Below are positions 10,599-21,517 of a stretch of 37,968 nt of DNA, piece after piece. The notes under the pieces are model-generated. The model was not told where the DNA came from and made no database searches. It saw nothing but the letters and a program-made list of their open reading frames with translations. The position numbers were made by a program, and so were the translations under genes. The stretch is from the NCBI RefSeq assembly GCF_000372725.1, contig NW_005197273.1:493463-531430 (forward strand), in the 5' to 3' direction. The stretch is from Emiliania huxleyi CCMP1516 (lineage: Eukaryota > Haptophyta > Isochrysidales > Noelaerhabdaceae). Positions within the stretch are counted from its first letter, which is position 1, and every line of letters starts with the position of its first letter.

Positions 10599-10985
10599 AT
10601 GCTGCTACTTCTGCTGTCGGCAACGGCGACCGTCCAGCGGCCGATCCAGCGTCCCAAGGTATCGCACGTGCTGCTGCGCGCCTCTGTCAACGGCGAAGAG
10701 CCGCTTCGTTGTGCGCCTTGCGACGTCCGCATCCTCGGCGCGACAGCAAGTCCGATCATACAGCGCACAGCGCAAGTTGCCGCAGGCCAGATCATTGCTC
10801 GATATAAGGAGGAGCGTTGCGCGTTTATGCAGAGCGTGGCCGGCCTCGCCAAGCGACCTGCGTCGGCTGCTTCGGGATCTGCACGCGACGCTGCCGTCGA
10901 GCTCCTCCTTGCGCTTACACTGAACCTGCCCTGTTGGGTCTTGCTGGGTGTTGTGTTGTCCTCGTGGGATGTGAAAATGCTCTGA
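10599..10985 (+). CDS. small protein with hydrophobic leader and C-terminal membrane segment
   Basis: 128 residues from the ATG at 10599, single exon. It starts MLLLLLSATATVQRP, a probable signal peptide; the middle is charged with several Cys. The C-terminus (LLLALTLNLPCWVLLGVVLS) is a likely transmembrane segment ending close to the C-terminus. The AAATTCTTTT motif lies about 38 bases upstream, as for other genes here. Family not recognised. It may be a plastid or endomembrane protein. Confidence 0.5.
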   Translation: MLLLLLSATATVQRPIQRPKVSHVLLRASVNGEEPLRCAPCDVRILGATASPIIQRTAQVAAGQIIARYKEERCAFMQSVAGLAKRPASAASGSARDAAVELLLALTLNLPCWVLLGVVLSSWDVKML

Positions 10986-11239
10986 TTTCGTAGCATGGTG
11001 GAGAAGAGATCAGAGAAAACAAAAGTAAATCCCTGCGCGACAGCGCTCCGTCAATCACAATCTCCCACGCCGTCATTGCACCACTACTCGACAGATGACA
11101 CCGGGCGTGCCCACGGCAGCGCCGTGCATGCTAGATACTAGACACCCGGCCGGGGCTCCGACCGCCGCTCGCGCCCGCCAGCGCTGCGCGCGACGGCGCC
11201 AAACTCCTCCGACGAGGTGGCCGAGCCGAGGGCCTGCCC

Positions 11240-12034
11240 CTACTTGCGCGAGTTGACGACGAGGCAGAGGGGGAGGCAGATGAGGAGGACGACGAAGCCG
11301 CAGACCTGGAGGGCGTACGACCACGAGCGGCCGCACTCCAAGTCGGCGTCGTCCAGCGCCTCGCAGGCGTTCGACTCCCACAGCGCAAACGGCACGACAG
11401 CGAGCACCGCCGCCGCGGCGACGAGGGCGGCGGTGAGGCAGGGCTTGGGACGCCTGGAGCAGGAGCCGTGGCAGGCGAGCACAAAGGCGATGAAGACGAG
11501 CAGAACCGTCAAGATCGACGCCGCCTCCGCGCCCGCGATCCAGGGCTTGAGCGTGGCCGAGTTGCCGACCGCGCCGCCGGAGCACTTGTCGTCACCGCCG
11601 CAGGTGTCGCCTTCGGCGCAGTCGTCGTCGTCGTCGCAGGAGCGCGCCTCCCAGGCGATGCTGCGGGCGTAGCCGCAGAGAATGTTGTCAAAGCCTTTTG
11701 AAATGAACTCGGGGTCCTGGATGCTTGGCGACGAGACGTACTCGCAGTGGTAGGAGACCACATCCGAGCAAGACCATTTGTCGCCGCCAAGAAAGGAAAT
11801 GGCCACGTTGGCCAAATTGCAGGCGTCCTCGTTCAGATATCCGCCGACGCCCCAGATGCCATAGCCGACCGACCCACCATAATCGCTCCCGCGCACTTCA
11901 TAGGTTCGCGTCCCGGCAGAGAATGCCGGCACAGCACACGCAACCACGACAAACATGCCACTGATGGCGAGAAGGACGGCGGCGACGCACATGCGGCGCT
12001 TGTTGATTGACTCGCTGCGCGACTGCACCTCCAT
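11240..12034 (-). CDS. four-transmembrane protein with Cys-rich ectodomain (tetraspan-like)
   Basis: 264 residues, intronless, from the ATG at 12034. Membrane segments: CVAAVLLAISGMFVVVACAV (about 15-35), then after a long loop WIAGAEAASILTVLLVFIAF (about 165-187), CLTAALVAAAAVLAVVPFAL, and ALQVCGFVVLLICLPLCLVV near the C-terminus. The first loop is large (about 125 residues), rich in Cys, Gly and Asp, and includes CDDDDDCAEGDTCGGDDKC, which could bind calcium or be disulphide-knotted. The topology matches claudin or tetraspanin-like proteins, but I see no CCG or W-GLW-C-C signature, so only the fold class is suggested. Confidence 0.7.
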   Translation of the reverse strand: MEVQSRSESINKRRMCVAAVLLAISGMFVVVACAVPAFSAGTRTYEVRGSDYGGSVGYGIWGVGGYLNEDACNLANVAISFLGGDKWSCSDVVSYHCEYVSSPSIQDPEFISKGFDNILCGYARSIAWEARSCDDDDDCAEGDTCGGDDKCSGGAVGNSATLKPWIAGAEAASILTVLLVFIAFVLACHGSCSRRPKPCLTAALVAAAAVLAVVPFALWESNACEALDDADLECGRSWSYALQVCGFVVLLICLPLCLVVNSRK

Positions 12035-13036
12035 CGTTGACGGAGCGGTGAAAGCGGAGCGGCGGTGTCCTGTCAATCGCTCCTTGGGCTAAAGTTTCTT
12101 TTTTCTTGGTTGAACAAAACTCTTCGCTTCACAAGGACCACGCCGCAACCGTCGCCTGCGCGCGACACGTTCCCGTCAGCAGGACTGTCCTGGTCGAGAG
12201 TGTGTGCCGCCGAGGCGGGACCACTCGGGGACAGTGCCGACGGGACGCGGCTCGAAGGGTGTGGCTCCGCAGCGCGGCTGGCACTCGTCGCAGAGGCCTC
12301 ACCTTCGAAAAGTCGGGCATGGCTCTACCCGCAACTCTCTCGCTAACACGCGCGCACCGCCGAGCCTGCGGCGGGCGCGCTGCGGCCGCACGTCTAACTT
12401 CGTCATAGTGCCACGACGTGCGGCCTAGATTTAGCCCACGCGCCTCTGCTCGCAAACACTCACCCATTTGATTGTCACTGTCCGTGAGTGCGAGATTAGG
12501 GCTAGCCGCAGGCAGCTACCCCATGAGGAGGGCGTCCATAGACACCTCACTAGACCCCACATACGGTCTCGTCCGTGCCTCGCCGGCCGGGGAGATTGCT
12601 AGAGGTGGAGCATGCTGCTCTAGCCTCACATGTCACTTCCTGTCGTCTGTTGTTTGTTGTGCCCTTGTTTGTTTCTCTTGGCACCTTGGAGTGCTGGGGG
12701 GGGCGACAGGGAGGATGTGGCCTTGAGTTATGTGTACGCCAACTCAGGGTGTGTGGCAGCCAGCTGGCTGTGTGTCTTGTGAGCTTGTTTGTGTCTGTGT
12801 GTCGCTCGTGCGTGTCGTCATCATCTGTCTTGCGTCCACCCATACCGCGTTGGTGTCCAGTCCGAGCCTGGCTGTTCTTCACCTTTCTACCTACCTACTA
12901 ACAAAAGTCGAACATACCCTTGCGCCTATGTGCCGTATGTGTTGTCGCCGAGCTCCATACTGCGATTATCAGAAGACCCGAGCACCTATCTGCCCTATAT
13001 CATTAGTGCCGGCGCGGTAAAATTCTTGCCCACTCC
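12035..13036. other. intergenic region, no gene seen
   Basis: About 1 kb with no convincing coding frame. Short T-rich tracts occur near 12090-12110 next to the tetraspan gene's 5' end, and GTAAAATTCTT occurs at 13017-13027 just before the MITE-like element. Confidence 0.4.
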
Positions 13037-13487
13037 GGATACCCATCACTGAGCCGACAATGCTACGGGTAGCCCCAGGGTGGCGCCCACCCCCATGCCC
13101 TCGGGCACTTGCCTGCGCCCTCGCGCACTAGCCCACGCCCTGCCCCGCAAGATCTCACTCCATCCCGGCCTGCGGCATTCCTCGGCACCCCCTTGCACGG
13201 AATCTGAGCGTGAGGGAATCTGAGTGTGAGGGAATCTGAGCGTGAGGGAACCTGGGCAGTGCCGCGTAGTGCGGCGTGCGCGGGCGTGCGCGGGCGTGCG
13301 CGGGGCGTGCGCGGGCGTGCGCGGGCGTGCGCGGGCGTGCGCGCGCGTGCGCGGCGTGCGCGGGCGTGCGCGCGCGCGCGCGCGTGCGCGGCGTGCGCGG
13401 GCAGGGCGCAGGCAAGTGCCTGAGGGTATGGGGGTGGGCGCCACCCTGGGGCTACCCATAGCATCGTCGGCTCAGTGATGGGTATCC
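13037..13487. mobile_element. MITE-like element with about 86-bp terminal inverted repeats
   Basis: The left end (13037 to about 13125) starts GGATACCCATCACTGAGCCG, and the right end (about 13400-13487) is its reverse complement with few mismatches. TCC occurs on both flanks (13034-13036, 13488-13490), a possible 3-bp target duplication. No transposase is encoded. The interior has three copies of GGGAATCTGAGCGTGA (about 13200-13250) and a GTGCGCGGGC minisatellite (about 13270-13400). A non-autonomous DNA transposon is the simplest reading. Confidence 0.75.
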
Positions 13488-14159
13488 TCCCTTTGCTGCC
13501 ACTCATAAAATCACAAAATCACAACACAAAAAAAATCTCTCTCTCAAAATCACTGTGAGAGTCGTGATTTCTTGTTGGTTAATAACAATCTCTCTCTCTC
13601 TAAAATCGTTGGGTCGCTTCAGTTCACGACCCTCCGTGAGAGTATTAGTGTACGAACTATCAGTTCACGACTCTCGTGTACGAACTAATGGGCCGACCCT
13701 TGTCTTCCGATTTTATGAGAAGAGAACAAAGGGAGTGATTCTTGCCAGGCTGTTCCCTCGCCTTGGCTGTGGTACAGTCCGCCCGCGTGGTTTTCTTCAA
13801 GTGTGAGTGTGAGTGTGACACACACACACACACACACACACACGCTTATGCGGCCCGATGGGGAGGAACGGGGCGAGCCCCCTCCAACCCACCCGCGCTA
13901 GGTCCTGGGTGACGTAGGGGAAACCCGGCGAGCCTCGGGAACTAGCCGGGGCAGTCGGAGAAGGGGCAAATTCGTGCACTGACGGTCGGCCGCCAGAAAA
14001 CACGCCTGCGTGGATCGCGTCACACCAATCCTCGCTACCCAACGCGGCCAAAGGATATCCACCTCGAGAACCCGCGAACACGTTTTATTCAAATTTCTCC
14101 CGGCTTCACCGACGTCTGCCTTCGCCGACCTGCCGCCTGGACGCTGCTTCAGTGCAACA
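13488..14159. other. intergenic region with CT and CA simple repeats
   Basis: Holds two CTCTCTCT tracts (about 13537-13600), repeated AGTTCACGAC and GTACGAACTA words (about 13620-13690) that form weak inverted repeats, and a CA dinucleotide run at about 13818-13843. No gene seen. It is the upstream region of the carboxypeptidase gene. Confidence 0.5.
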
Positions 14160-16723
14160 ATGCGCACCCTCGTCGGCACGGCCGCGCTCACGACTGCTGC
14201 CGTGGGTCGCTCCACGATCCCGTCCGCCGGCGCGCTCAAGCCGTGGGGCGCGAGCGAGCGCGACGAGTGGCGGACCTCTCGCAAGGTCGTCCGCTCCTAC
14301 CGCGAGGAGGTGCTGACCAAGCTCGAGCCGCTGGCGGAGTGGTGGGAGGTCGAGAAGTACGGCGCGCTCTCGCAGGACCCGGAGCGCTTCCCGCTCTACT
14401 CGGTCCGCAGTCGCCGCTGGGAGGCGAGCCGTCCGAGCGTGCTCATCACGGGAGGAGTGCACGGCTACGAGACGTCGGGCGTGCAAGGCGCACTGCTCTT
14501 CCTCCAGAGCGCGGCCGCCGCGTACAGCGAGAGCTTCAACCTGCTCGTCGTCCCGTGCGTGGGCTTGGGGCCGCTGGGACATGCTGTCCAGGACTGGTGT
14601 TAAATTGACACGCCCGAGACTTGTCCACAGGTGCGTCAGTCCGCGGGCCGCCGGGACATGTGCACGACACGTCCGTGACACGTCCCTCGTCCACAGGTGC
14701 GTGAGGCCGCTGGAAGATGTTCAGGACACACGTCCATGACATGTCCGAGAGATGTCCCCAGGTGCGTGAGCCCGTGGGGCTACGAGACGATCCAGCGCTG
14801 GAACGCGCAGGCGGGCGCGATCCAGAGCCGTCGCGCTGTAGCCACTCACCTCTCCTCTGTACTCACTGCAGTCGGCCAGCGCATTAGTTCGGACACTCAC
14901 AGTTCGCGCGCGGTGGAATGGCGGGGAATAGCGCGCAAGGGTGGAGCCGCACGCGAGGGGCGGCGCGGCCTGGCGCAGGGCGCAGTTCACGCGTCCCGTT
15001 TGCCGCGTGCGCCACCGCAGGCGGTCGACCCGAACCGCAGCTTCAACCCGCGGGGCGAGGTTGTGGCCGGCCGGTCCTTCAACCCCGAGGCGCGCCGGAT
15101 GCTGCACGGGGGACGCCGGCTCTCTCTTATTGCTCATGACTAACTCCTGACACATTGGTGCCTCGAGGCGGCCAATCGAGGAGGTCTGCCACGGAGTCCG
15201 TGGCAACGGAGTCGGCTGACGCCGCGGCGGCCCCTTCCCTCAGGCGGCCTCGCGCCTACAAAAGAAAGACTAACGCGGGCCGCTTTCTTGTTTAGGCGCC
15301 CCCTTCCCTCAGGCGGCCACGGAGGAGTCTGCGGCCCTTCTCTCGCACCTCGAGGCGCTCGGAGGAAGGGACGGCCGATTCCTGTGCGCCACGTCGCCCT
15401 GCCGAGAGTTGGGCGTGTCGCTACTCCGAGAGATGGTTGGTGCTGGCTGTCGCTCTCAGGCGCCGCACAACCCGCCGACCAGCGTCTGTTGTTCGGTGGC
15501 ATAGAGTGTGTGACATGTCTCGTCGCCACCACTCGTCCCAGGTGCCACATCGACTTGCACGAGACGACGGACACCGATGAGTCCGAGTTCCGGCCGGCTA
15601 AGGCGGCGGCTCCTTGTCTCTCTCTCCCGGCCCTCTCCCGGCCGTCTCTCGGCCATCTCTCGGCGATCTCCCGGCCATCTCTCGGCTGCATCTCGGCTAT
15701 ATCCAGGCATCAGTGAATCTGAATCTGAATCTGAATCTCGGCGCTCGCTCCCTCGCACAGGCGGCGCGCGACGGCGTCGCATTTGAGCCCGGCACCCCCC
15801 CCCCCCCTCCACCACCACCACCACCCCTCCCCCCACCCCCTGGCCGGCCTCTGAGTCGCCCTCTCGCCTCCCCACCCGACCCTCCCCCGCCCCTTCCGAC
15901 AGGTACCATTCCAGACGGGTTCTACCTCGTCGCCGACGTGACCAGCCCGCACCTCCCCACGCAGGCCCGGGCCCTTCCCCTTTACCCTTCCCCTGGACCC
16001 TTCCCTGGCCCTTTCGCGAAGGTGACCAACCCGCGGCTCGACTGGCACGCCGCTATCATCGACGCCGTGCGGCGGCGGGCGCACGCTCGCGCTGAGGTGC
16101 GAGCAGCGCCTCGTCACACCTCGAGCCGTGAACAGGTGGTCACGCACCAGACGTACTAGTACGACGAGGCATGAGCAGCGCCTCGTCACACCTCGAGCCA
16201 TGAACAGGTGAGGCGGGTGACGCACATCGCGCCCGCCGACCCGGACGGCACAATCATCGGCGAGCCGGTGCTCCAGGAGGGCGTGATTGGCATCCCTTCA
16301 CCACGCAGCCTCGGCCTCTGCGCCGGCGCGACCCGCCCGCCGTACTCACGTCCGCGACACGTCCGCGACACGCCCACGACGCGTCCACGACACACACACG
16401 ACACTCCCACGACACACCCACGACGCGTCCAGACGTGCCCGTGCGAAACGCGTCGCGCAGGGGTGACCGACGCGCCGTACGCGACGACGACGGAGGTGTG
16501 CTGCCACCGATCTGCCGGAGGCGGACCCGGTGACACGTCCGGCCACACGTCCACGACATGTCGGCGACACGCCCCGCAGGTGTACCCCGACTCTCCGAAG
16601 GCGGACGCCGACATCTGCAACCGCGCGCAGGTCGCCGCCATCACCTCCGCCCTCGACTTCCTCCTGGCGGAGCGGCGCGCCGGCGGCGGCGCGGGAGGGG
16701 CGGCGGCGAAGGCTGAGCTTTAG
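14160..16723 (+). CDS. M14-like zinc carboxypeptidase/deacylase, 11 exons
   Basis: Exons 14160-14554, 14762-14810, 15021-15089, 15313-15383, 15542-15602, 15761-15791, 15903-15937, 16022-16066, 16208-16325, 16461-16495, 16580-16723; every phase agrees, giving 350 residues. The zinc site is visible as HGYE (His101, Glu104) and a later His in CHIDLHETTDTDE (His197 or His201). VSPWGYETIQRWN, VDPNRSFNP, GTIPDGFYLVAD and a likely catalytic Glu in YATTTEVYPDSP fit the M14 family of metallopeptidases and deacylases acting on short peptide-like substrates. The start follows a short leader. Donors: 5 GC, 5 GT. The introns hold stop codons and tandem copies of exon starts. The downstream gap to 17012 is the convergent 3' region with the glycosyltransferase gene. 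Confidence 0.85.
14555..14761 (+). repeat. three-unit tandem intron of the carboxypeptidase gene
   Basis: Units 14555-14630, 14631-14696 and 14697-14761 each open with GTGCGTG or GTGCGTC and end in CACAG or CCCAG. The next exon at 14762 starts GTGCGTGAGCCCG. GACACGTCC-type minisatellite words fill the middle of the units. Confidence 0.8.
16067..16207 (+). repeat. two-unit intron carrying the 37-nt 3'-splice-site element twice
   Basis: Units 16067-16135 and 16136-16207. Each ends with a 37-nt element (16099-16135 and 16171-16207) containing GAGCAGCGCCTCGTCACACC and ending TGAACAG. This is the same family as the elements at 23427-23463, 23495-23531, 23563-23599, 28830-28865 and 29473-29509 in the channel gene. 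Confidence 0.75.
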
Positions 16724-17012
16724 GCGCAGGGTGGGCGGTAAGTCGCTCTCTCCGTACATGTCTAGTGGCAGCCAGCACGCAGCAGCTTTATTATTTCAGT
16801 TTTGGAGATTTATTTGGGCGAGCGCGCGGGCGTATTTGCAGGCCGCGCAAAAACACATTCACATACGGGCTAGGACGGACTTGTTCTCTGCCTTCGATCC
16901 AGAGGATCGGCTCTCGACCTCCCTTGTAAAAAAGTAAAGACTAAAGTAGAATTAGACAAGCACAAAACTGCCACTGGGTTGGGGCGGCGCCTACCTCATT
17001 GCTCATATCGCA

Positions 17013-18906
17013 CTACACGTTTGCAACCTCTAGCAAGACGCGCACGGCCGCCTCCACTCCCCCCGCCCGCTCCAGCCCAGCCGCAACGGCCTTGGCCTTT
17101 GAGGCGTACTCGTCGCCACCCAGCACCTCCTCCACCGCCCGCCTGACGGCGGCTTGGTAGCTCGACACGACCGCAGCCTCCTCTTCGGCCTCTGCGCCGT
17201 CCGCCAGTGCCGCCGGCCGGTCCACAGCGACGCCCCATCCTTGCGCCACCACCTTGGCCGCGTTGGTCACCTGATCGCCAAAGCCAGGGCAGACCACCAC
17301 TGGCGTGCCGACAGCCGCGCTCTCCATGAGCGAGTTTTGCCCGCCGTTCGTGACAAAGAGCACCGGGCGAGCCTTGCGCAGCAAGTCAACCTAGGCATCG
17401 CTTGCGGTGTAAAAGCGTCTCTTCACGCCTCTAGCAACACACGGTCTTGTCGAGGTCCACCTGCGGCCACGAGCTGGCGCTGAGCGAGTTGCTGGGTACG
17501 TCGATGCCCTCAAAGGCAGCCGGCTGTGGGCCTGCGCGCCGTGGAGAGTGGACACATGGCATACAGAATGGACAAAACACAGGAAGGGTGGCAAGTGCGT
17601 GGCCTTGCGACACGACGATGAGGGGCGAGGCGGCGCCATTATGAGGGCTGTCGGGACCCAGCGCCTCGAATACGGCGCGATAGACCGCCTAATGTAGCAA
17701 TCCCGTCACGCTCGTTGCTCTACGTCACGAAACGGCGCCTCTCTTGCCGCGCTGCAGCTCGCCTGGCAGAGCTGCCGTCCGGTGATGGCGCTGCCGCTCG
17801 TTGCGGTCCATCCGTGGCTCTCATCGTCCGAGGTGACGACAGTGCCCAGGGACACGTAGACGATCATGCGCGCGGCGGTCGTAGCCTAAAAGCAGCAGCG
17901 TCAACTGCGTCACTGTTTGACTTTGCACAAGGCTTGCCCCTGATTCTGCCGCCTCCGCCACGCGCGCCATCAGAGCCTCCGTGTCGGGTGGGGAGGAGTC
18001 GGCCTCCGAGCCGCCTGCGTGAAGCATCCCGCCGGCCCGCTTTGCACCGGCAACGTCCAGCAGGGGGCCCACGTACACAAACTTCTTTCCAACCTTGCTG
18101 TAGTACTCCTCGTCGCGTTTGCTCACCGGGTCGGCCAGCTCGGGCGTTGTCGTGACGAGATTCGTCGCCGCATAGTAGTCGCAGATGAGCGGCAGGCCAG
18201 TCTCGGTGTTCAGCGTGAGCTCTGGCATCCCCATCTCCGCCTTGAGCGCCTCCACTGCCTTGAGGTTGGGCTCACTCCCCTTAATAGCAGCGATCAGCGC
18301 ATCCGAGGATGGCGCTCCTGGCGTCGAGGCAATGGCGGCGTCGAAGAATCCCGGCCCGGCGGCCGTCAGGAGAGAGACGTCGGGGATGGCAAGCTTGACG
18401 CTGGCAAAGTGAGCGACCTACCGGGCCGGACCCAACTTTCCGCGTGCAGCCGCCTCTTATTGAGCTCGGGCTTGCGCTAGCCTGCGACAGCACTGGGCAG
18501 TAGACGACGAGGTCTGGACCGCGAGATTGCAGCCAGCGGACGTACGCCGGCAGGAGCCGCTGCGCGGCGATGCTTCCAAAGTTGAGCGCCCAGGGAGCCG
18601 AGGCGCCGTACTCGGTGAGCGTCGCCTTGACCATTGCGGTGTAGTCGTCGATGCCGAGCTCCTAGCAGCACACGGAGGCACTTTGAAGACAGATAGCGGC
18701 ACTGAGCCACCACTGGGTGCTGCACTCTCCTTGAAGGCCAGGTCGCGGTCGACAAATGTCGCTCCCGTGTCCTCTATCGCCTCCTGGAACTGCGGCGAAT
18801 GCAAGTAGTCTACGTCCCAGCCGCGCTCGACGAGCGCGCGGGCGAGTGGGAGGGACGGGTTGGTGTGGCCGCTCGCGGCGGGAAACACGAAGGCGGCCTT
18901 TGGCAT
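17013..18906 (-). CDS. UDP-glycosyltransferase (GT1/MGT-like), 7 exons
   Basis: Exons on the complement in transcript order: 18730-18906, 18482-18661, 17938-18417, 17763-17885, 17604-17688, 17461-17531, 17013-17390; all phases fit, giving 497 residues. The N-terminal domain begins MPKAAFVFPAASGHTNPSLP, the acceptor-binding loop of GT-B glycosyltransferases. IVYVSLGTVVTSDD and the C-terminal FVTNGGQNSLMES, then VGTPVVVCPGFGDQ, form the nucleotide-sugar domain of the macrolide/UGT family. The usual THGG His is Asn here (TNGG), which may alter donor binding or activity. The acceptor is unknown; sterols, lipids or small metabolites are typical. The first intron (18662-18729) seems to use a GA donor. 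The frame is open upstream to 19146, but the conserved start is at 18906. Confidence 0.85.
17391..17460 (-). repeat. intron carrying an inverted copy of the 37-nt element
   Basis: On the minus strand this 70-nt intron of the glycosyltransferase gene contains GCGTGAAGAGACGCTTTTAC and ends GCCTAG. It is the reverse orientation of the CAGCGTCTCTTCAC element and resembles 22498-22526, which also ends GCCTAG at a splice site. Confidence 0.6.
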
Positions 18907-19146
18907 CGCACGCAGTGGACGGCGAGAGGGCGGCGACAACACTCGTCCGTCCCCCAGTGAACTCACTCGAGGGTCACGTCGGCCCGCGATGATGCGGCTG
19001 GCGCACCGGTTTCGAGCGCCGGTCGCGCCCGTCGCGCATTTGCCCTCGGCCTTCGCCCGCTCCAGCTCACGGCGCCTGACCTCGGCGGTGCTCCCGCGCT
19101 GGCTCTCTCTCGCCGCGATTGCTAACGCCAGAGACAGGAGCGTCAA

Positions 19147-19781
19147 ATGATCGACCTCAATGCCGCCTTCAACAGCCAGAGCTTCTCATTCACGGTTCTG
19201 CACGGCAAGTGAGTAGGCAAAGCACCACCTCCGCCGTCTCGGACGCCATCTCCTCCTCCGGCGGCTTCCTGTTGCAGGCGTGCCGTCGGGCCCGTGGTGG
19301 ACGGACGCATGGCTCCCTGACCCAACCTTGATTATCTCGACCTAGGCAAACATGCTGTCTGACATGATCACGACTTTTACCATCGATGAGCTACCCGCCG
19401 AGGGCGTCGACAAGCTCGCACAGGCTTCACCATTATGCCGGAGCATATTTGAAGGATTGTAAAGTGATTGCAACGGACCATCTCTCATATGCTCGAGAGC
19501 AGGCGCTCGGAGCGATCAATGGGCTGCGTGTGGACTCTGCTAGCGCAACAGCCATGGAGGAATGCGTCCGGCTGCTGGCAGAGGGGGCGCCGGCTCCACG
19601 CGGCGGCTTGCGTGCGCGCGAGCTTAGATGCAGAGCACTCACTGCAAATGGAGATGCGACGGTCCTTTAGGGACACCGAGTAGCGAGTCCACAGCATCGC
19701 TCCTCGTTAGGCGCGAATCTCCAGGTGACATGGAAGGGAGCGACGGGCGAGCTCAAGCACACTGTCATTCGGGACGGCTGA
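19147..19781 (+). CDS. 117-residue protein of unknown family, five exons
   Basis: Proposed exons 19147-19208, 19278-19311, 19346-19423, 19503-19611 and 19711-19781 join in phase. Readable segments are MIDLNAAFNSQSFSFTVLHG, NMLSDMITTFTIDELPAEGV, ALGAINGLRVDSASATAMEE and NLQVTWKGATGELKHTVIRD. It looks like a compact soluble protein, but I do not recognise it. The second intron as drawn is only 34 nt; its donor could be up to 20 nt upstream. Divergent from the glycosyltransferase gene, 240 bases away. Confidence 0.55.
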
Positions 19782-19945
19782 GCAAAACGCACCGAAGCTG
19801 AGAACGTGTTGGACAAATTGGGAGAAAATCGGGAGGCGTGCAAAACAACACACGCTTTCGAGAGCAGACACCGACACACATACTTAGGGGGCGGTGGGGG
19901 CGGGGGTGGGTAAAAAGCTCCCCTGCCCATTGGGGCTGCAGCTTC

Positions 19946-20482
19946 TCACTCCTGCGGCAACTTCCAGTCGATGCCGACGACCGCCGTCCCGCCCTCCGCC
20001 CAGTATCGGCCGTTCCAGTCGTACCGGCAGATGACAACGTATCCCAGCTGCTTGAGCCGTTGGACCACCGCCTCTTTCACCTCCGTGCGCACGCGTGTGT
20101 TCTTGGGTGGCGTCTTGACGAGCCACCAAAAGTCACCATCGGGGTGGTTAGACGCCAACAGCGTGCCGTCGTTGATGCATGTGCCTCCCTCCATGCTCGT
20201 CTCCTTGATCTTCTCCATGATCTCGGACATGACGCGCCCAACCAAGACCTTGCGCTGGGCGTTGGCCAGTGTCTCCATCGTCTTGGCATCCACCGCCGGC
20301 ACCTCAGAGAGGAACTTTGCGATCTGCTCATGCACGTCGGTGATGCCGCCGACGATGCTTGTGTCGAGGCCTTGTGCAACGAGCTGCACCTCGAACTGGC
20401 GGACGTGGGCCTGGAGGGCATCGGCCGAGGAGAGCTGCTCGAGTGTCAGCCGTCCAATGTGCTCGCGCCAGGCCCGTTCCAT
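19946..20482 (-). CDS. unknown protein, single exon
   Basis: 178 residues from the ATG at 20482 (MERAWREHIGRLTLEQLSSA). The frame is open to an ATG at 20704, but that extension is low-complexity and Arg-rich. The middle is helical (VHEQIAKFLSEVPAVDAKTM). The C-terminal half contains SNHPDGDFWWLVKTPP and LGYVVICRYDWNGRYWAEGG, ending IDWKLPQE, which suggests a small alpha/beta domain. No family is recognised. Its 3' end converges on the 117-residue gene. Confidence 0.6.
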   Translation of the reverse strand: MERAWREHIGRLTLEQLSSADALQAHVRQFEVQLVAQGLDTSIVGGITDVHEQIAKFLSEVPAVDAKTMETLANAQRKVLVGRVMSEIMEKIKETSMEGGTCINDGTLLASNHPDGDFWWLVKTPPKNTRVRTEVKEAVVQRLKQLGYVVICRYDWNGRYWAEGGTAVVGIDWKLPQE

Positions 20483-21517
20483 GATACGCTTGACTCGAGA
20501 ACGCTTGATTGACACGGCGGAGAGTGTCTCGCAGATGCTATCTCTTCGGCGGGCGCCCACGCGCCCCCCCTCCTTCTCAGCGACAAGAGAAAAAGTGATC
20601 TGTGCAATCCACTCCGTTCGCTCCCTCCCGCTTGCCCCCGTCCCGCCCTCCGCCCTCGCCCTCCGCCCCTGCCCTGGCTGGCCTGGGCGACATCCCCACA
20701 CCATCCATCAATCACGCGCCAAGTGGGAGGGAAGTGGAGAGTTGTGAAGTGGATGGGGCCCTGAGCCGACCTAGCCGCCAAACGGAATGGGGCGCCCAAC
20801 ACGTGCCGGATTACTGTGCCTTCCCCGGGCACGGCCTTTCGGCTCGTGAAGGGTCGGTGCGTGTCGTGACCCCCCCCTGGAACACCCGTACCCCCGCACC
20901 ATCTCCCGTCGCCGCTCGGTTCTTCAACCTTGCCGCCACCGGGAGCGGCCAGGACTCATATAGACTCGGTCGAAAGACCCTAGATTGGCATCCATGCCTC
21001 TCTGGACAGGGTGGCCCGCCACAAAGCCCCCAGGAATTGCGACTCACAGCTTTCCTCCCGCTGTGATTCTGTTGAGCTCTGTGTCTTGATTTGCCAACAA
21101 TAGACCTTCAACTCATCAGCAGGAAGCCCGGTCACAGAGAACAGACAGATAGAGGAAGCTCACCCGTTGAGGAAGTGAGAACTGCTCGACCCACCCCTGA
21201 TCCTGCTGAACAAGCTCTTCTTGTAGCTCGATCGGTCACACCGCCATCTGCGCGTTTACCTCGAGAGTCCATGCCAGTAAAATTGGATCTCGAGACCTCG
21301 AGAGAAGGCGCCCGCAGTGCCCAAGTCAAGAGTTTTAGGTTTGTTGTTGGAAAATCAAGACACAGAGCTCACACAGGATCACAGTGGGGTAAAATTCATG
21401 CGGTTTTTCTTTTTTCGGCCGCTCGCCTGGGCTCCGCCGACGAGCTTCATACTCCTCGACACTCATAAACGGTTTATTTTTTCCTTGGCCCGCGCCTAAC
21501 ATTCGCGGCCCTCTCGC
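20483..21517. other. intergenic region upstream of the channel gene
   Basis: No gene seen. GGTAAAATTCATGCGG at 21388-21403, followed by a T-rich tract, resembles the TAAAATTCTTTTT motif found before other genes, and TTTATTTTTTCC lies about 40 bases before the ATG at 21518. Confidence 0.4.

Noticed and set aside
18907..19146. 80-residue N-terminal extension of the glycosyltransferase
   Set aside because: It is Arg-rich with no family match, and the conserved GT-B start MPKAAFVFP is at 18906. The extension would abut the divergent gene's ATG.
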